Of a stretch of 9,193 bases of DNA, positions 1 through 7,513 are shown one piece after another. Positions within the stretch are counted from its first letter, which is position 1. Each line of letters opens with the position of its first letter. A model generated the notes under the pieces. It made no database searches. It was not told the origin of the DNA and saw nothing but the letters and a program-made list of their open reading frames with translations. Origin of the DNA: Candidatus Mcinerneyibacteriota bacterium. Lineage in GTDB: Bacteria > AUK180 > JAQVHJ01. The stretch covers positions 1 through 9,193 of the forward strand of contig DAOVMD010000092.1 of NCBI GenBank assembly GCA_030630935.1, read 5' to 3'. A program made the position numbers and the translations under genes.

Positions 1-303
1 ACTCCAATTTTTATAATATTAATTATCTAATGTAAAAATAAGTAATCTTTTTAAAAATTGAAAAAAATACACAATTAATAAAATTATTATTTTAAAAATA
101 ATAAGATTATTTTAAAATATTTCCTTAATTCACTGACATTGCCTTCGCCCCTACTTTGTTTGGCAAACAACTCCTTTGTCTTCGAATGAAATTTCTATAA
201 AAATAAATATCGCTCTGAACTAAAGCAATGTAATATATAATGCAAATCAATCTTCATTTTTCATTCTTACTTGAGTAGTCATCGCTGCGTAATAGGTCAG
301 TAC
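1..303. other. Non-coding AT-rich region with repeat fragments
   Basis: I see no gene here. The stretch lies downstream of the lipoprotein gene that ends at 309. It contains a 12-bp direct repeat ATTATTTTAAAA (86-97 and 106-117). An A/T-only stem TTATTAT/ATAATAA (84-90 with 98-104) could act as a very weak terminator, but it has no GC and no clear T-run, so I do not call one. Positions 152-190 are a diverged copy of 7758-7796. Positions 237-273 (ATAATGCAAATCA through CTTACTTG) resemble 8924-8974. Both fragments tie this end of the window to the repeat mosaic further right. Confidence 0.6.
152..190. repeat. 39-bp dispersed repeat, copy 1 (TTGTTT hairpin)
   Basis: Aligned without gaps to 7758-7796, 33 of 39 bases are identical. 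The core is a hairpin, TTGTTT (156-161), loop GGC, AAACAA (165-170); the other copy has the same stem and loop AGC. It is preceded by CCCCTA, which also follows the GGGTTAAC hairpin near 8145. This suggests a truncated piece of the same composite repeat. Confidence 0.7.
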
Positions 304-308
304 CTAAT

Positions 309-1466
309 CTAATCTAATTTTAAAAAACTAAAACGTTTTAATTTATTGCCCGAATAAACCTTTGTGATAATTGGCCAATTAAAGTTAGTTGACCAAATCT
401 GTGAAATTAGTAATTCTCTCTGGGATTCTGGTTTTCGTTTAATATAAAAATTTGCAATAAAAATGATTCCCAAACCTCTTTCTTTTTGAATTTTTAAAAG
501 GTCGTCACAAATTCCTTTCTTTATTAAATTGAACTCTATTATTTCATTTTTATTATTTTTAGTAGATTCATAAACCTTAAAAGTTTTTAAAAATTCAGTT
601 CTATAAATATCTTCATTTAGTTTGTTAAAATCAATTAATCTTATTTCTTGTATATAAATACTACTAGGTATTTTAACCAAAGGATATTTATCTTCTATTT
701 CTCTTATTTTATTATGTATATCATCATGAATTTTGTTAGCTTCATCGTTAGTTAAATTAGATAGCTCTGGATATTTCTTTTTAAGTTTATCTACTTCTAC
801 AGGAGGAAATCTATAAGAACTTTGGATAATATCCAATGCGTCTCTTTTATTATAAAGTTCTTTAACTATTAACTTATCATTCCCTGATAATTTTGTTTCA
901 TATTTATAAGTAAGAATTTCTATTTCAGAATATTTCTGTTGAAGATTTGCGGGATATATTGGTGGTCTTAATGGAATTTTATCGTAAATAAATGGATGTT
1001 GAGAACCAAATTGTTCAATATTCCATTCTTCATTTTCTTTTGTATCTAATCTATAAAATTTATAGCTATCGTTATTAAAAAAAGCTCGGAATAATATTTT
1101 TTTTCCTTTTTCCCCATTTATTATCATAGTGATACAATTCCTGATTCTATTAATATATTTTTCTTTATTTTGGTGTTTTTCTTTTACCCTTATTCTTTTA
1201 GGATGTATAATACTGTATTTTATATTAAAATAAGCTATTCCGACAGGATTTTCAATCTCTGAGGAACCACTAATTGTTATTATGGGTTCAAGAATATTTA
1301 CTGTCCAGAATTCACCTTCCTGCCAATCAGGGTACCAAGCTTTTAAATCTTTATTATTCTCATATGTTCTTATGTATTCATTTTCAAATATTACCTTTGG
1401 TTTTGAACAACCAAAGTTAAGCAATAAAAAAATTAATACAATCCATAAAAAATATTTCTTCTTCAT
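309..1466 (-). CDS. Putative lipoprotein of unknown function
   Basis: This is a 385-residue secreted lipoprotein that I do not recognise. Residues 2-4 are KKK, residues 5-16 are hydrophobic, and Cys20 follows LNFG. That is an acceptable though not ideal lipobox, because Asn is at -3. The mature part is charged and mixed alpha/beta, with a helical stretch around 224-262. No catalytic motif is visible. The open frame extends upstream to an ATG at 1514, but I choose the ATG at 1466. It gives a proper signal peptide and has GAAGG seven bases upstream, and the 1514 codon lies inside the promoter spacer, so it cannot be on the mRNA. The gene appears monocistronic, about 300 bp and several hairpins beyond the cyclase operon. 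The TAG stop falls in three tandem CTAAT units (plus strand 304-318). The gene call is secure; the function is unknown. Confidence 0.85.
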   Translation of the reverse strand: MKKKYFLWIVLIFLLLNFGCSKPKVIFENEYIRTYENNKDLKAWYPDWQEGEFWTVNILEPIITISGSSEIENPVGIAYFNIKYSIIHPKRIRVKEKHQNKEKYINRIRNCITMIINGEKGKKILFRAFFNNDSYKFYRLDTKENEEWNIEQFGSQHPFIYDKIPLRPPIYPANLQQKYSEIEILTYKYETKLSGNDKLIVKELYNKRDALDIIQSSYRFPPVEVDKLKKKYPELSNLTNDEANKIHDDIHNKIREIEDKYPLVKIPSSIYIQEIRLIDFNKLNEDIYRTEFLKTFKVYESTKNNKNEIIEFNLIKKGICDDLLKIQKERGLGIIFIANFYIKRKPESQRELLISQIWSTNFNWPIITKVYSGNKLKRFSFLKLD

Positions 1467-1504
1467 ATTCAAACCTTCATTTTTCCACTTATATTTTGAT
1501 TTGT

Positions 1505-1533
1505 AGTTTATCATATATCCATATGATTGTCAA
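1505..1533 (-). promoter_or_regulatory. Sigma70-type promoter with spacer palindrome
   Basis: On the minus strand, a perfect -35 box TTGACA (1528-1533) and a -10 box TAAACT (1505-1510, 4 of 6) are 17 bp apart. Transcription would start near 1498, leaving a leader of about 32 nt before the lipoprotein start at 1466. The spacer is filled by an 18-bp palindrome, ATCATAT-N4-ATATGAT (1510-1527). Its position between the boxes is where a repressor or a spacer-distorting activator could bind. The promoter is well supported by sequence; the operator is inferred. Confidence 0.7.
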
Positions 1534-1580
1534 GAATTTTTAACTGCAGGATTTTATTCATTTTTTATTAATATGGAATG

Positions 1581-1609
1581 CATCAAGAAAATCTCTGATT
1601 TTCCTGATG
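1581..1609. repeat. 29-bp hairpin with TCT loop
   Basis: CATCA (1581-1585) pairs with TGATG (1605-1609). After one A/C mismatch, GAAAATC (1587-1593) pairs with GATTTTC (1597-1603) across a 3-base loop. This gives 12 pairs in all. It lies between two minus-strand genes and has no adjacent T-run, so a terminator role is possible but not shown. Confidence 0.65.
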
Positions 1610-1683
1610 TAGAGGAATTTATTCCTTTTATATTTCGTAGACAGTTTACCACATAGGGTAAACCTGCACAGCCCGGGTAATGT

Positions 1684-1712
1684 CATTGCGAGCAGAGCTA
1701 AAGCTCTTTCTA
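1684..1712. repeat. REP-like fragment plus TAAA-loop hairpin
   Basis: CATTGCGAGC is followed by AGAGC-TAAA-GCTCT (1694-1707) and then TTTCTA. The 19-base string from AGAGC to TTTCTA recurs at 7687-7705 with a single change in the loop (TAAA to TGAA). In both places it lies beside an ATTGC/GCAAT palindrome word. This indicates one composite repeat family present in both intergenic regions. Confidence 0.65.
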
Positions 1713-1764
1713 TTTTAATATGGGTGCCGGCCCATTACTTTTTTCATTATTTATTCTCCTTCTA

Positions 1765-2694
1765 TTAATCTTTCATAAATTTTAGAATGAGAATCGCTTT
1801 ATCTTTCAATTGTTGTCTATTTTCATTTTCTTTAATATCAATAAGTAATTTTCGTAATTTTTCAATCCTATTTCCTGCTTTAATTCCCTTATCATGAGAA
1901 AAGAAATATAATGCTCCCATTACCTGCTTTTCTGAATATTTATCATGATTTTCTAAAATCTCTAACATTTTTTCATATAAAAGTGGTGCAACACTTAAAA
2001 AAAACCAAAATGATTTTCCTGTTAATCTAAATAGCTCATCATCTTTTTTAACTTGATCAAATATTTTATAAATTTTTTCTTTTCTATTTTCACAAAATAT
2101 CCACGCTTTGAAAGAAGAGTACCTAATCTCCATTTCATTATTATTATTTATTATATGAGAAATTAAAGTATCCGCAATTTGTAGTTTATCTTCTTCCTTA
2201 AATTGTTTTTGTCCATTATGTATGTCCATTAATAAAAGGCTAAGTTCAGGTAGCCAAAGAACTTTTAAAATATCATTATCTTCATTGATAATTGGCATTA
2301 TCTTTTTTACTACGATTTCCTCACTTGTTAAATTCTTTTTCCACTCAAAAATAATGTATGTTTTAACCGAATATAGAATTGCAAATTTAGTTGAATAATC
2401 ATCTGTTTTATACAAGTCAATTTCTCCATTAAAATATTTATCATCTAAATCTTTTGATAATTCCTTTTGAACTTCTACAAATTCTTCATCGGTAAGATTA
2501 TATGATTTAATTTTCTTTTTATGATCAAAATTTCTTTTCCTTTTTATAGATTTATTTATATCCTCAATAAATTTATCCACTTTTTTCTTTTTAGCATTTT
2601 GAGTATTCAATTTCTCTTGCTTAGCACAACCATTAAAGAAAAGCAATAAGGTTAAACTTATAATTGTTAAAAGATATAATGATGTTCTTCTCAT
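1765..2694 (-). CDS. Putative helical lipoprotein, unrecognised
   Basis: A 309-residue protein with a clear lipoprotein signal: Arg2-Arg3, a hydrophobic core at residues 6-20, then N-G-Cys23. The mature chain is Lys/Glu-rich and almost entirely predicted helix. From about 103 to 305 it has successive amphipathic helices that could be HEAT- or TPR-like, though no repeat consensus is clear. There is no catalytic motif. The start is fixed by a strong AAGGAGA ribosome-binding site seven bases upstream. The gene begins 38 bp after the cyclase stop codon on the same strand and is probably the last gene of that operon. Anchored in the outer membrane or the periplasmic face, it could be a partner of the operon's membrane protein. 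That role is inferred from position only. Confidence 0.85.
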   Translation of the reverse strand: MRRTSLYLLTIISLTLLLFFNGCAKQEKLNTQNAKKKKVDKFIEDINKSIKRKRNFDHKKKIKSYNLTDEEFVEVQKELSKDLDDKYFNGEIDLYKTDDYSTKFAILYSVKTYIIFEWKKNLTSEEIVVKKIMPIINEDNDILKVLWLPELSLLLMDIHNGQKQFKEEDKLQIADTLISHIINNNNEMEIRYSSFKAWIFCENRKEKIYKIFDQVKKDDELFRLTGKSFWFFLSVAPLLYEKMLEILENHDKYSEKQVMGALYFFSHDKGIKAGNRIEKLRKLLIDIKENENRQQLKDKAILILKFMKD

Positions 2695-2720
2695 TTTTTC
2701 TCTCCTTTTCTCTGTGCTCT

Positions 2721-2733
2721 ACAGCGTAGCTGT
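2721..2733 (-). promoter_or_regulatory. Short hairpin at cyclase stop codon
   Basis: ACAGC-GTA-GCTGT is a 5-pair hairpin with a 3-base loop. It overlaps the first base of the cyclase TAA stop (plus-strand TTA, 2733-2735) and lies about 14 bases upstream of the next gene's ribosome-binding site. It could tune translation or RNA decay between the two cistrons, or simply be another of the mini-palindromes in this genome. Confidence 0.35.
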
Positions 2734-5700
2734 TATATCCGTTTCAAAAGTTCTTCCGCATTTTTGAGCCAACTAGCTTTATGTTTTCTACCTACTTTAA
2801 TTGACTGTGTCAAATATTTCAATGCTTCTTTTTTCTTATTAAGTGTATTTAATGCCTGAGCCATTCCAAATTGTGTTCTTGCGGTTTCGACATGTTCTTT
2901 GCCTAATATTTTTAAACGAATTTTAAGAGCTTTTTCAAAGAACTCCAATGCCTTATCGGGTTTACCGATTTTCAAATAAGCAGAACCAAAACCCTGATAA
3001 GAATATGAAATATAATGATGTTCAGAACCAAGCGCCTTAAGATTTATTTCATAAGCTTTTTGATAATTCTTCAATGCATTATTATAAGATTCTATATAGA
3101 GATAGGTATCCCCGATATTTATGTAATCTACTCCTACATAAGGATGTTCTGAACCAAATACCTTCAAATTTATTTTTAACGATTTCTGAAAATATTTTAA
3201 TGCTTTATCATACTCCCGTTTAAAAGAATGAACTTCTCCCAGGTTGCTGTAACTAAATGCTAAGTCAGGGTGATCTTTATTAAAAACCTTCAATTTAATA
3301 TCTAATGACTTTCGATGAAACATTAATGCTTGATCATAATCTCCTTTTTCTGAATATATGATTCCTATATTGTTATAATTTGCTGCAACTTCAGGATGCT
3401 CCGGACCAAATACTTTCAATTTGATATTTAATGCTTTATTTTGAAAGGTTAATGCCTTATCATAATCACCTTTGTCATCATATACAATCCCTATGTTCAT
3501 ATAGGTTTTTCCAATAAAGGGATGGCTTGAACCAAATACTTTTAAATCTATTTCCAATGCTTTTTGAAAGTACTTTAGGGCATTTTTAAAATATCCTTTA
3601 TCATAATATACATTACCAAGACCAAGGTAACTGTTTGATACTTCGCAATGTTCCGGACCAAAAAACTTTATTCGATTCTTTATCGCTTTTTGAAAATATT
3701 CAAGTGCCTGGTTATAATCTCCTATTTCGCGATATAAAGCACCAATTGCATGATAAGAACGCCCAATTAATTTCTTATCGATTATTTTTATCGAATTTAA
3801 AAGTGCTTCTACTTTTTTCTTTATACTTTTAGCTTTCTTATACTCTCCTTTCGATTCTAATAATAAACTCTTCTGTAAAAGGAATCTTAATAGAAGTTCA
3901 CCCTTGAGAAGGTTCTTTGCTTTCGTTTCCAATTCAGTGACTATCTTAAATCCCTCATCATATTTTGCAAGTGTATTTTTTATATTAATAAGTTGAATAT
4001 AATTATTTATTCCGATTTCGGAATCAAAAATCATATCTCCCGCAATCTCCACCCATTCCTCGTATAATAATTCTGCTTTTGAATAATTACCGGAATCATC
4101 TGCTTTTTCCGCAAATATCTGGAGATATTTTAAAACCTTCTCTTTTTCCTTCCCTAACCTGAAATGATAAATTAAAATTTCGAGATAGTTATCAAGGTTA
4201 TTTAAGGATAACTTTTCTACTATTTCACCAATATGTTTATGGTACCAGGTTCGCTCGGTTTTCAATATGGATTCATAGACCGAGTCCTTTATAATTATAT
4301 GCTTGAACATATAATCATCCTCAGCTTCGGAAACAACATTAATAATATTCTCTGTTATTTTTCTGATTAGATCTTTCTTCTCTATCATTTTTAGTCCAGT
4401 CCGTAATTTTGCACCATACTCTATCAGGTTCTCAATTATATTAATTGTAAATTCTGAACCAATTACGGATGCTATCTCAAGAATGTGTTTCAGGTCTAAA
4501 TCTAATTTATCTACTTTTGATAATATCAGCTCATTTAATTTCAAAGGTATAGTATCAATATCTCCGCCTTTTAACTTAGCCAGGTTCTTTTCAATCAAGA
4601 TCATATCACCGTTTAGTAAAAGACTTGAAAGTTCCTCAATATAAAATGGGTTTCCCTCACTTCGTTCAAGAACCAGTTTTTTTAGAGATAAATCAATCTT
4701 ATCCGATTTCAAAATATATTTTATTAGGTCAAGTCCATCCTCTTCTGTTAAACATGATAAATTTAGTTGATGATAATTTTTTAGTTTCAAAAATTCTTCA
4801 AATTCAAATCCGGGTCTGAATAAAAGAAGAATAAGGATTTTGGTTTGTTCAATCTGCTGAGCTAATTTCCGACAGAATTCCAATGTTGCATTATCCGACC
4901 AATGAAGATCCTCAAATACTAAAACAAGCGGATAAGTCATTGATATCCTCTTGAATAATAGAATCAGTAATCGGTTTAAAATATAATACCTGTCTTCTGC
5001 TTTCATCTTTTCTACGCGTAGTTTCTCTTTTTCACTCAGCTCAGCTGAGAAAATAAATTTTATAAGTGGTGAAATGCTGATTATGGATTTATCCTTTAAT
5101 GATTTAATATAGGTATCAATCTTTTTTGTTACTTCTTCCTTTGAGTCGGTCTCAGAAAAACCTATTAATTTACGTAAAATCTGTTTTACTGTCCAGTAAT
5201 CAGAATCCTTAAGATAATCTATACCCCTTCCTTCTAGAATTTTGATATCTTTTTTCTTTCCTTTAGATTTCTTTCTTAAGATTTCTGATTTGAATTCATA
5301 AATTAATTTTGATTTTCCTATCCCGGCTTCTCCTACTATTGATACTACCTGACCTTTTCCTGAATTGACATTGTTAAAAATTCTAATTAACTTTTTTAAT
5401 TCTTCTTCCCGACCGAAAAGAGGGATCTCTGTAATCCTTCGTGTTAAATATCTCGATTTAACTGATACAGGTCTATACGGAGTTACCGGCTTTTTCTTTC
5501 CTTTAACCTTAATTGGCTTTAATACTTTATACTTTATCTCTGCTCGTGTCTCATTATAAATCTTTTCACTTACAAAAATCTCACCTCGACCTGCAGCGGA
5601 TTCAAGGCGTTGGGCAAGATTGACAGTATCTCCCATTACGGTATAATCCATCTTCTGATCCGAACCAACTCCACCAGCCATAACTTTACCATAATTAATT

Positions 5701-6155
5701 CCGATGGATAATTCAAGGTCTTCAAATTCAGTCATGACCTTCATCAAATCAATTGCGCATAATACTGCTCTCAGGGGATCATCCTCATGTGTTACAGGTG
5801 CTCCGAATAATATCATTACACAATCACCAATAAACTTATCAATATAACCTTCATAATTATAGATAACATCTGATAAACCCTGAAATATCATATTCATCCT
5901 TTCTGTTACTTCCTCAGGATCAAGCTCCTCGCTCATTGCTGTGAAACCGGAGACATCTGCAAAGATAACGGCAACATTCCGACGTGAACCCTTAAGCTGC
6001 TTGGCGCCGGATTGAACCTTCTTAGTGAGCTCATCAGGCATTGATGGAACATTACGAGGAACTTCTTCAGTTGTTCCATCTGAGAGCTTAATTCCGCAGC
6101 CGCTGCAGAACCTGGCATTCTCTAAATTCTCAAATCCGCATTTTTTACATTTCAT
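2733..6155 (-). CDS. Zinc-ribbon class III adenylate cyclase-ATPase-TPR protein
   Basis: Predicted soluble 1140-residue cyclase making cAMP from ATP. Residues 1-21 form a zinc ribbon (Cys3, Cys6, Cys17, Cys20). The catalytic domain spans roughly 57-235: metal-binding Asp67 in FADVSGFT and Asp111 in KFIGD, purine-recognising Lys107 and Thr172, then Asn179 and Arg183 in the VNLAQRLE motif. The Asp67-Asp111 spacing of 44 matches canonical class III enzymes, and the Lys/Thr pair marks class IIIb, whose studied members respond to bicarbonate. An AAA/STAND-type ATPase follows, with Walker A GEAGIGKS (275-282), Walker B ending FEDLHW (414-419) and an EGNPFYIEEL motif near 500. From about 680 come helical repeats, ending in seven 42-residue kinesin-light-chain-like TPR units. 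It is the middle gene of a probable operon, 44 bp behind a membrane protein. Its ribosome-binding site is weak (GGAA about 14 bases upstream), so translation may depend on the upstream gene. Cyclase activity is very likely; the signal sensed is unknown. Confidence 0.93.
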   Translation of the reverse strand: MKCKKCGFENLENARFCSGCGIKLSDGTTEEVPRNVPSMPDELTKKVQSGAKQLKGSRRNVAVIFADVSGFTAMSEELDPEEVTERMNMIFQGLSDVIYNYEGYIDKFIGDCVMILFGAPVTHEDDPLRAVLCAIDLMKVMTEFEDLELSIGINYGKVMAGGVGSDQKMDYTVMGDTVNLAQRLESAAGRGEIFVSEKIYNETRAEIKYKVLKPIKVKGKKKPVTPYRPVSVKSRYLTRRITEIPLFGREEELKKLIRIFNNVNSGKGQVVSIVGEAGIGKSKLIYEFKSEILRKKSKGKKKDIKILEGRGIDYLKDSDYWTVKQILRKLIGFSETDSKEEVTKKIDTYIKSLKDKSIISISPLIKFIFSAELSEKEKLRVEKMKAEDRYYILNRLLILLFKRISMTYPLVLVFEDLHWSDNATLEFCRKLAQQIEQTKILILLLFRPGFEFEEFLKLKNYHQLNLSCLTEEDGLDLIKYILKSDKIDLSLKKLVLERSEGNPFYIEELSSLLLNGDMILIEKNLAKLKGGDIDTIPLKLNELILSKVDKLDLDLKHILEIASVIGSEFTINIIENLIEYGAKLRTGLKMIEKKDLIRKITENIINVVSEAEDDYMFKHIIIKDSVYESILKTERTWYHKHIGEIVEKLSLNNLDNYLEILIYHFRLGKEKEKVLKYLQIFAEKADDSGNYSKAELLYEEWVEIAGDMIFDSEIGINNYIQLINIKNTLAKYDEGFKIVTELETKAKNLLKGELLLRFLLQKSLLLESKGEYKKAKSIKKKVEALLNSIKIIDKKLIGRSYHAIGALYREIGDYNQALEYFQKAIKNRIKFFGPEHCEVSNSYLGLGNVYYDKGYFKNALKYFQKALEIDLKVFGSSHPFIGKTYMNIGIVYDDKGDYDKALTFQNKALNIKLKVFGPEHPEVAANYNNIGIIYSEKGDYDQALMFHRKSLDIKLKVFNKDHPDLAFSYSNLGEVHSFKREYDKALKYFQKSLKINLKVFGSEHPYVGVDYINIGDTYLYIESYNNALKNYQKAYEINLKALGSEHHYISYSYQGFGSAYLKIGKPDKALEFFEKALKIRLKILGKEHVETARTQFGMAQALNTLNKKKEALKYLTQSIKVGRKHKASWLKNAEELLKRI
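2796..3776 (-). repeat. 126-bp tandem coding repeats (TPR units)
   Basis: The C-terminal part of the cyclase gene is an internal tandem repeat with an exact 42-codon period. The turn residue after the F/L-phenylalanine or leucine falls at residues 833, 875, 917, 959, 1001, 1043 and 1085 (G, except N at 959). At the DNA level the plus-strand word CCAAATACT recurs at 3532 and 3406, exactly 126 bp apart, with related words in the other units. Each unit carries the pattern FG.EHP ... Y.N.G..Y...G.Y..AL, typical of TPR_12/kinesin-light-chain TPRs, which usually form protein-binding superhelices. Confidence 0.85.
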
Positions 6156-6199
6156 ATTAACTTAAATTCCAAATTTTTTAATTCAATAAACATAATTTG

Positions 6200-7228
6200 T
6201 TAAACATTACTACTAATTTTATTAGCAACAGATTTTCGTTTAAGTTGTTGTTTTATATACCTTGCAAGAATAAGTGTAAAGATCGGAAAACTTATAAAAA
6301 TACACCAAAGTGATGATACTAACCAAATAACATACCATTCAAGTCCTTCAATACCGGCACTGTCATAGAAAAAATACTGACCACGAATGAATGTAATTTT
6401 ATTCTCAGTACCAAGTTCTCTAAAGACACATTCATAATAAGCATAATGATCATTGCTTATTTGCCGGCTAGTAGCTCCTACAATAATAAGACGTTCGTTA
6501 TTTTTATCAATCGCATCAACAATTATACCCATTAACAGATCTGAGTCATCATAAATTTCATCTGGTTTTACAAGAAAATCGGATTTGGAAATTAGAAAAA
6601 ATAAATTGGATAAATTACCAATTTCAGGTTCGGGGTTAGCTGGAAGAAGGTTTTTCTTTTTCAGATAAATCAGGATTCTTTCCTCCAGACAGTAATATGA
6701 ATCTTTCTCCCCCCAGGAAATCCTTTCTTCAATTTTATAATCAGGATTGAAATAAAACTTATATGAACCTGAATTATCCGGTTTAGTTATTATTGGTATT
6801 ACAAAATTAACCTGAACAATCTCTGTAACCTCTGAAAGAATTGATGGACGTTTAAAATAATAATTCCAAAGTTTTTTTGAAACTATTATTGAGAAAATAA
6901 ATGTCATAGAAATAATAATACCGACCAGAAGTAAATATTTAAGAAATGGACGTTGAGAGTGCGTAACTTTCGTTATTACTTTATAAAGGATCACAGCTAA
7001 TAAATAACAAATAAGAAGATTTAAAATTAGAATAGCCCAATTAATGTGAATAGATTTTTCATAATTTTTTTCAATAATTGTTATAGAACCAAACCCAATA
7101 AATGTTTTACTCTCATCAGTAATAGTATGATATGTAGGAATAGTAAATAATAACTGAAACATAAGCATCAGTAGAAATAACATTATTACCAAACCGGTTG
7201 GCTTTATATTTTTCAATATTGATTTCAT
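6200..7228 (-). CDS. Four-helix membrane protein with periplasmic domain
   Basis: A 342-residue protein that I do not recognise. Hydrophobic segments lie at about 12-30, 62-86, 96-117 and 298-325. Positive residues at the N-terminus, at 83-97 and at the C-terminus (KQQLKRK) place both ends in the cytoplasm. That puts residues 118-297, a mixed alpha/beta domain of about 180 residues, in the periplasm. The layout suits an envelope sensor, but no known sensor fold or catalytic motif is visible. It is the first gene after a strong promoter and sits 44 bp ahead of the cyclase, so it is the natural candidate to feed a signal to it. The ribosome-binding site AGGAGA is unusually close to the ATG (three bases after GGAG), which may lower initiation. 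Function is inferred from context only. Confidence 0.85.
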   Translation of the reverse strand: MKSILKNIKPTGLVIMLFLLMLMFQLLFTIPTYHTITDESKTFIGFGSITIIEKNYEKSIHINWAILILNLLICYLLAVILYKVITKVTHSQRPFLKYLLLVGIIISMTFIFSIIVSKKLWNYYFKRPSILSEVTEIVQVNFVIPIITKPDNSGSYKFYFNPDYKIEERISWGEKDSYYCLEERILIYLKKKNLLPANPEPEIGNLSNLFFLISKSDFLVKPDEIYDDSDLLMGIIVDAIDKNNERLIIVGATSRQISNDHYAYYECVFRELGTENKITFIRGQYFFYDSAGIEGLEWYVIWLVSSLWCIFISFPIFTLILARYIKQQLKRKSVANKISSNV

Positions 7229-7261
7229 CGTCTCCTAATACATATTTAACTCTTCAACAAT

Positions 7262-7290
7262 ATTTTAACATATCAATTAGCATTTGTCAA
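7262..7290 (-). promoter_or_regulatory. Sigma70-type promoter of the cyclase operon
   Basis: On the minus strand, a perfect -35 TTGACA (7285-7290), a 17-bp spacer and a -10 TAAAAT (7262-7267, 5 of 6) lie upstream of the membrane-protein gene. The start site would be near 7255, giving a leader of about 27 nt. A 13-bp palindrome, CATTTG-T-CAAATG (7281-7293), overlaps the -35 box and could be an operator for a repressor. No other convincing promoter is visible before the next two genes, which supports one three-gene transcript. Confidence 0.75.
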
Positions 7291-7301
7291 ATGTTAGTTT
7301 T

Positions 7302-7321
7302 CCTAGGGTTAAAACCCCAGG
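7302..7321. repeat. TAAA-loop hairpin at edge of repeat mosaic
   Basis: CCT-A-GGGT-TAAA-ACCC-C-AGG forms a 7-pair hairpin with one A/C mismatch. It marks the left edge of the repeat mosaic that fills 7300-8240, just upstream of the operon promoter. It shares its T-R-A-A loop with five other hairpins in the window. Confidence 0.6.
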
Positions 7322-7341
7322 CTACGAATCATTTTTATAGA

Positions 7342-7513
7342 AATCGTAAACGATTAAAAAAAAGAGTAATTTTATTTTTCAGTTCGGGTTCGGGTTTGTG
7401 TTTGAGGCATTATTCGTAAGACACCCCACGTCAGGGGAGCAAACTCGAACTGATTACTCAAACTGAAGTTTTCGAGAGAAAACTTTTGGGGGACGGTGCT
7501 CCCATTTTGTCCC
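7342..7513 (+). repeat. Structured intergenic element, copy A
   Basis: Successive parts are AATCG-TAAA-CGATT (7342-7355), TTATTTTTCAGT (7372-7383), four hexamers GTNNGN (7382-7405), and a CCCC/GGGG hairpin (7424-7427 with 7434-7437). Complementary words CAAAC, TCGAAC, TGATTAC and TCAAAC follow (7440-7463), then an 8-pair hairpin AAGTTTTC-GAGA-GAAAACTT (7466-7485) and GGTGCTCCC (7495-7503). CAGTTCGGGTT (7380-7390) pairs with AACTCGAACTG (7442-7452). GGGAGCA (7435-7441) can pair with TGCTCCC (7497-7503). Positions 7461-7513 match copy B at 49 of 53 bases with an exact 500-bp offset. Plus orientation is chosen because only that strand gives a GNRA loop. I know no named RNA family that fits. It may be a mobile palindromic element or a non-coding RNA. 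Confidence 0.7.

Larger units (their letters stand above)
1534..1764. other. Hairpin-rich intergenic region
   Basis: No gene is visible between the upstream operon's last stop codon and the next promoter. The stretch holds, in order, a 12-pair hairpin (1581-1609), a 7-pair hairpin GTTTACC/GGTAAAC (1644-1650 with 1657-1663), a REP-like fragment beginning CATTGCGAGC (1684-1693), a 5-pair TAAA-loop hairpin (1694-1707), and TGGG-TGCCGG-CCCA (1721-1734). None is followed by a T-run on the minus strand, so no canonical terminator for the operon can be called. The cluster may still stop or slow transcription. Confidence 0.6.

Noticed and set aside
84-104. Terminator after the first lipoprotein
   Set aside because: The stem is entirely A/T, the loop is AT-rich, and it lies over 200 bp beyond the stop codon.
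1467-1514. Upstream ATG at 1514 adding 16 residues to the first lipoprotein
   Set aside because: That start gives no usable signal peptide and lies within the promoter spacer; the ATG at 1466 has a ribosome-binding site and a lipoprotein signal.
1694-1734. Rho-independent terminator for the cyclase operon
   Set aside because: The stems are only 4-5 pairs and no T-run follows on the minus strand; the T-rich stretches are on the wrong side for that direction.
5933-6118. Minus-strand open frame inside the cyclase gene, and several plus-strand frames opposite it
   Set aside because: The cyclase frame is confirmed by its conserved motifs throughout; these are antisense or shifted-frame shadows.
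7381-7510. tRNA gene suggested by GGGTTCGGGTT
   Set aside because: No acceptor stem, anticodon arm or T-arm of the right lengths can be assembled around it; the string is part of the hexamer arm.
7461-7513. Group II intron domain V or a known riboswitch
   Set aside because: The GNRA hairpin is 8 pairs with no AGC triad or two-base bulge as in domain V, no intron protein lies nearby, and no riboswitch core I know fits the rest.
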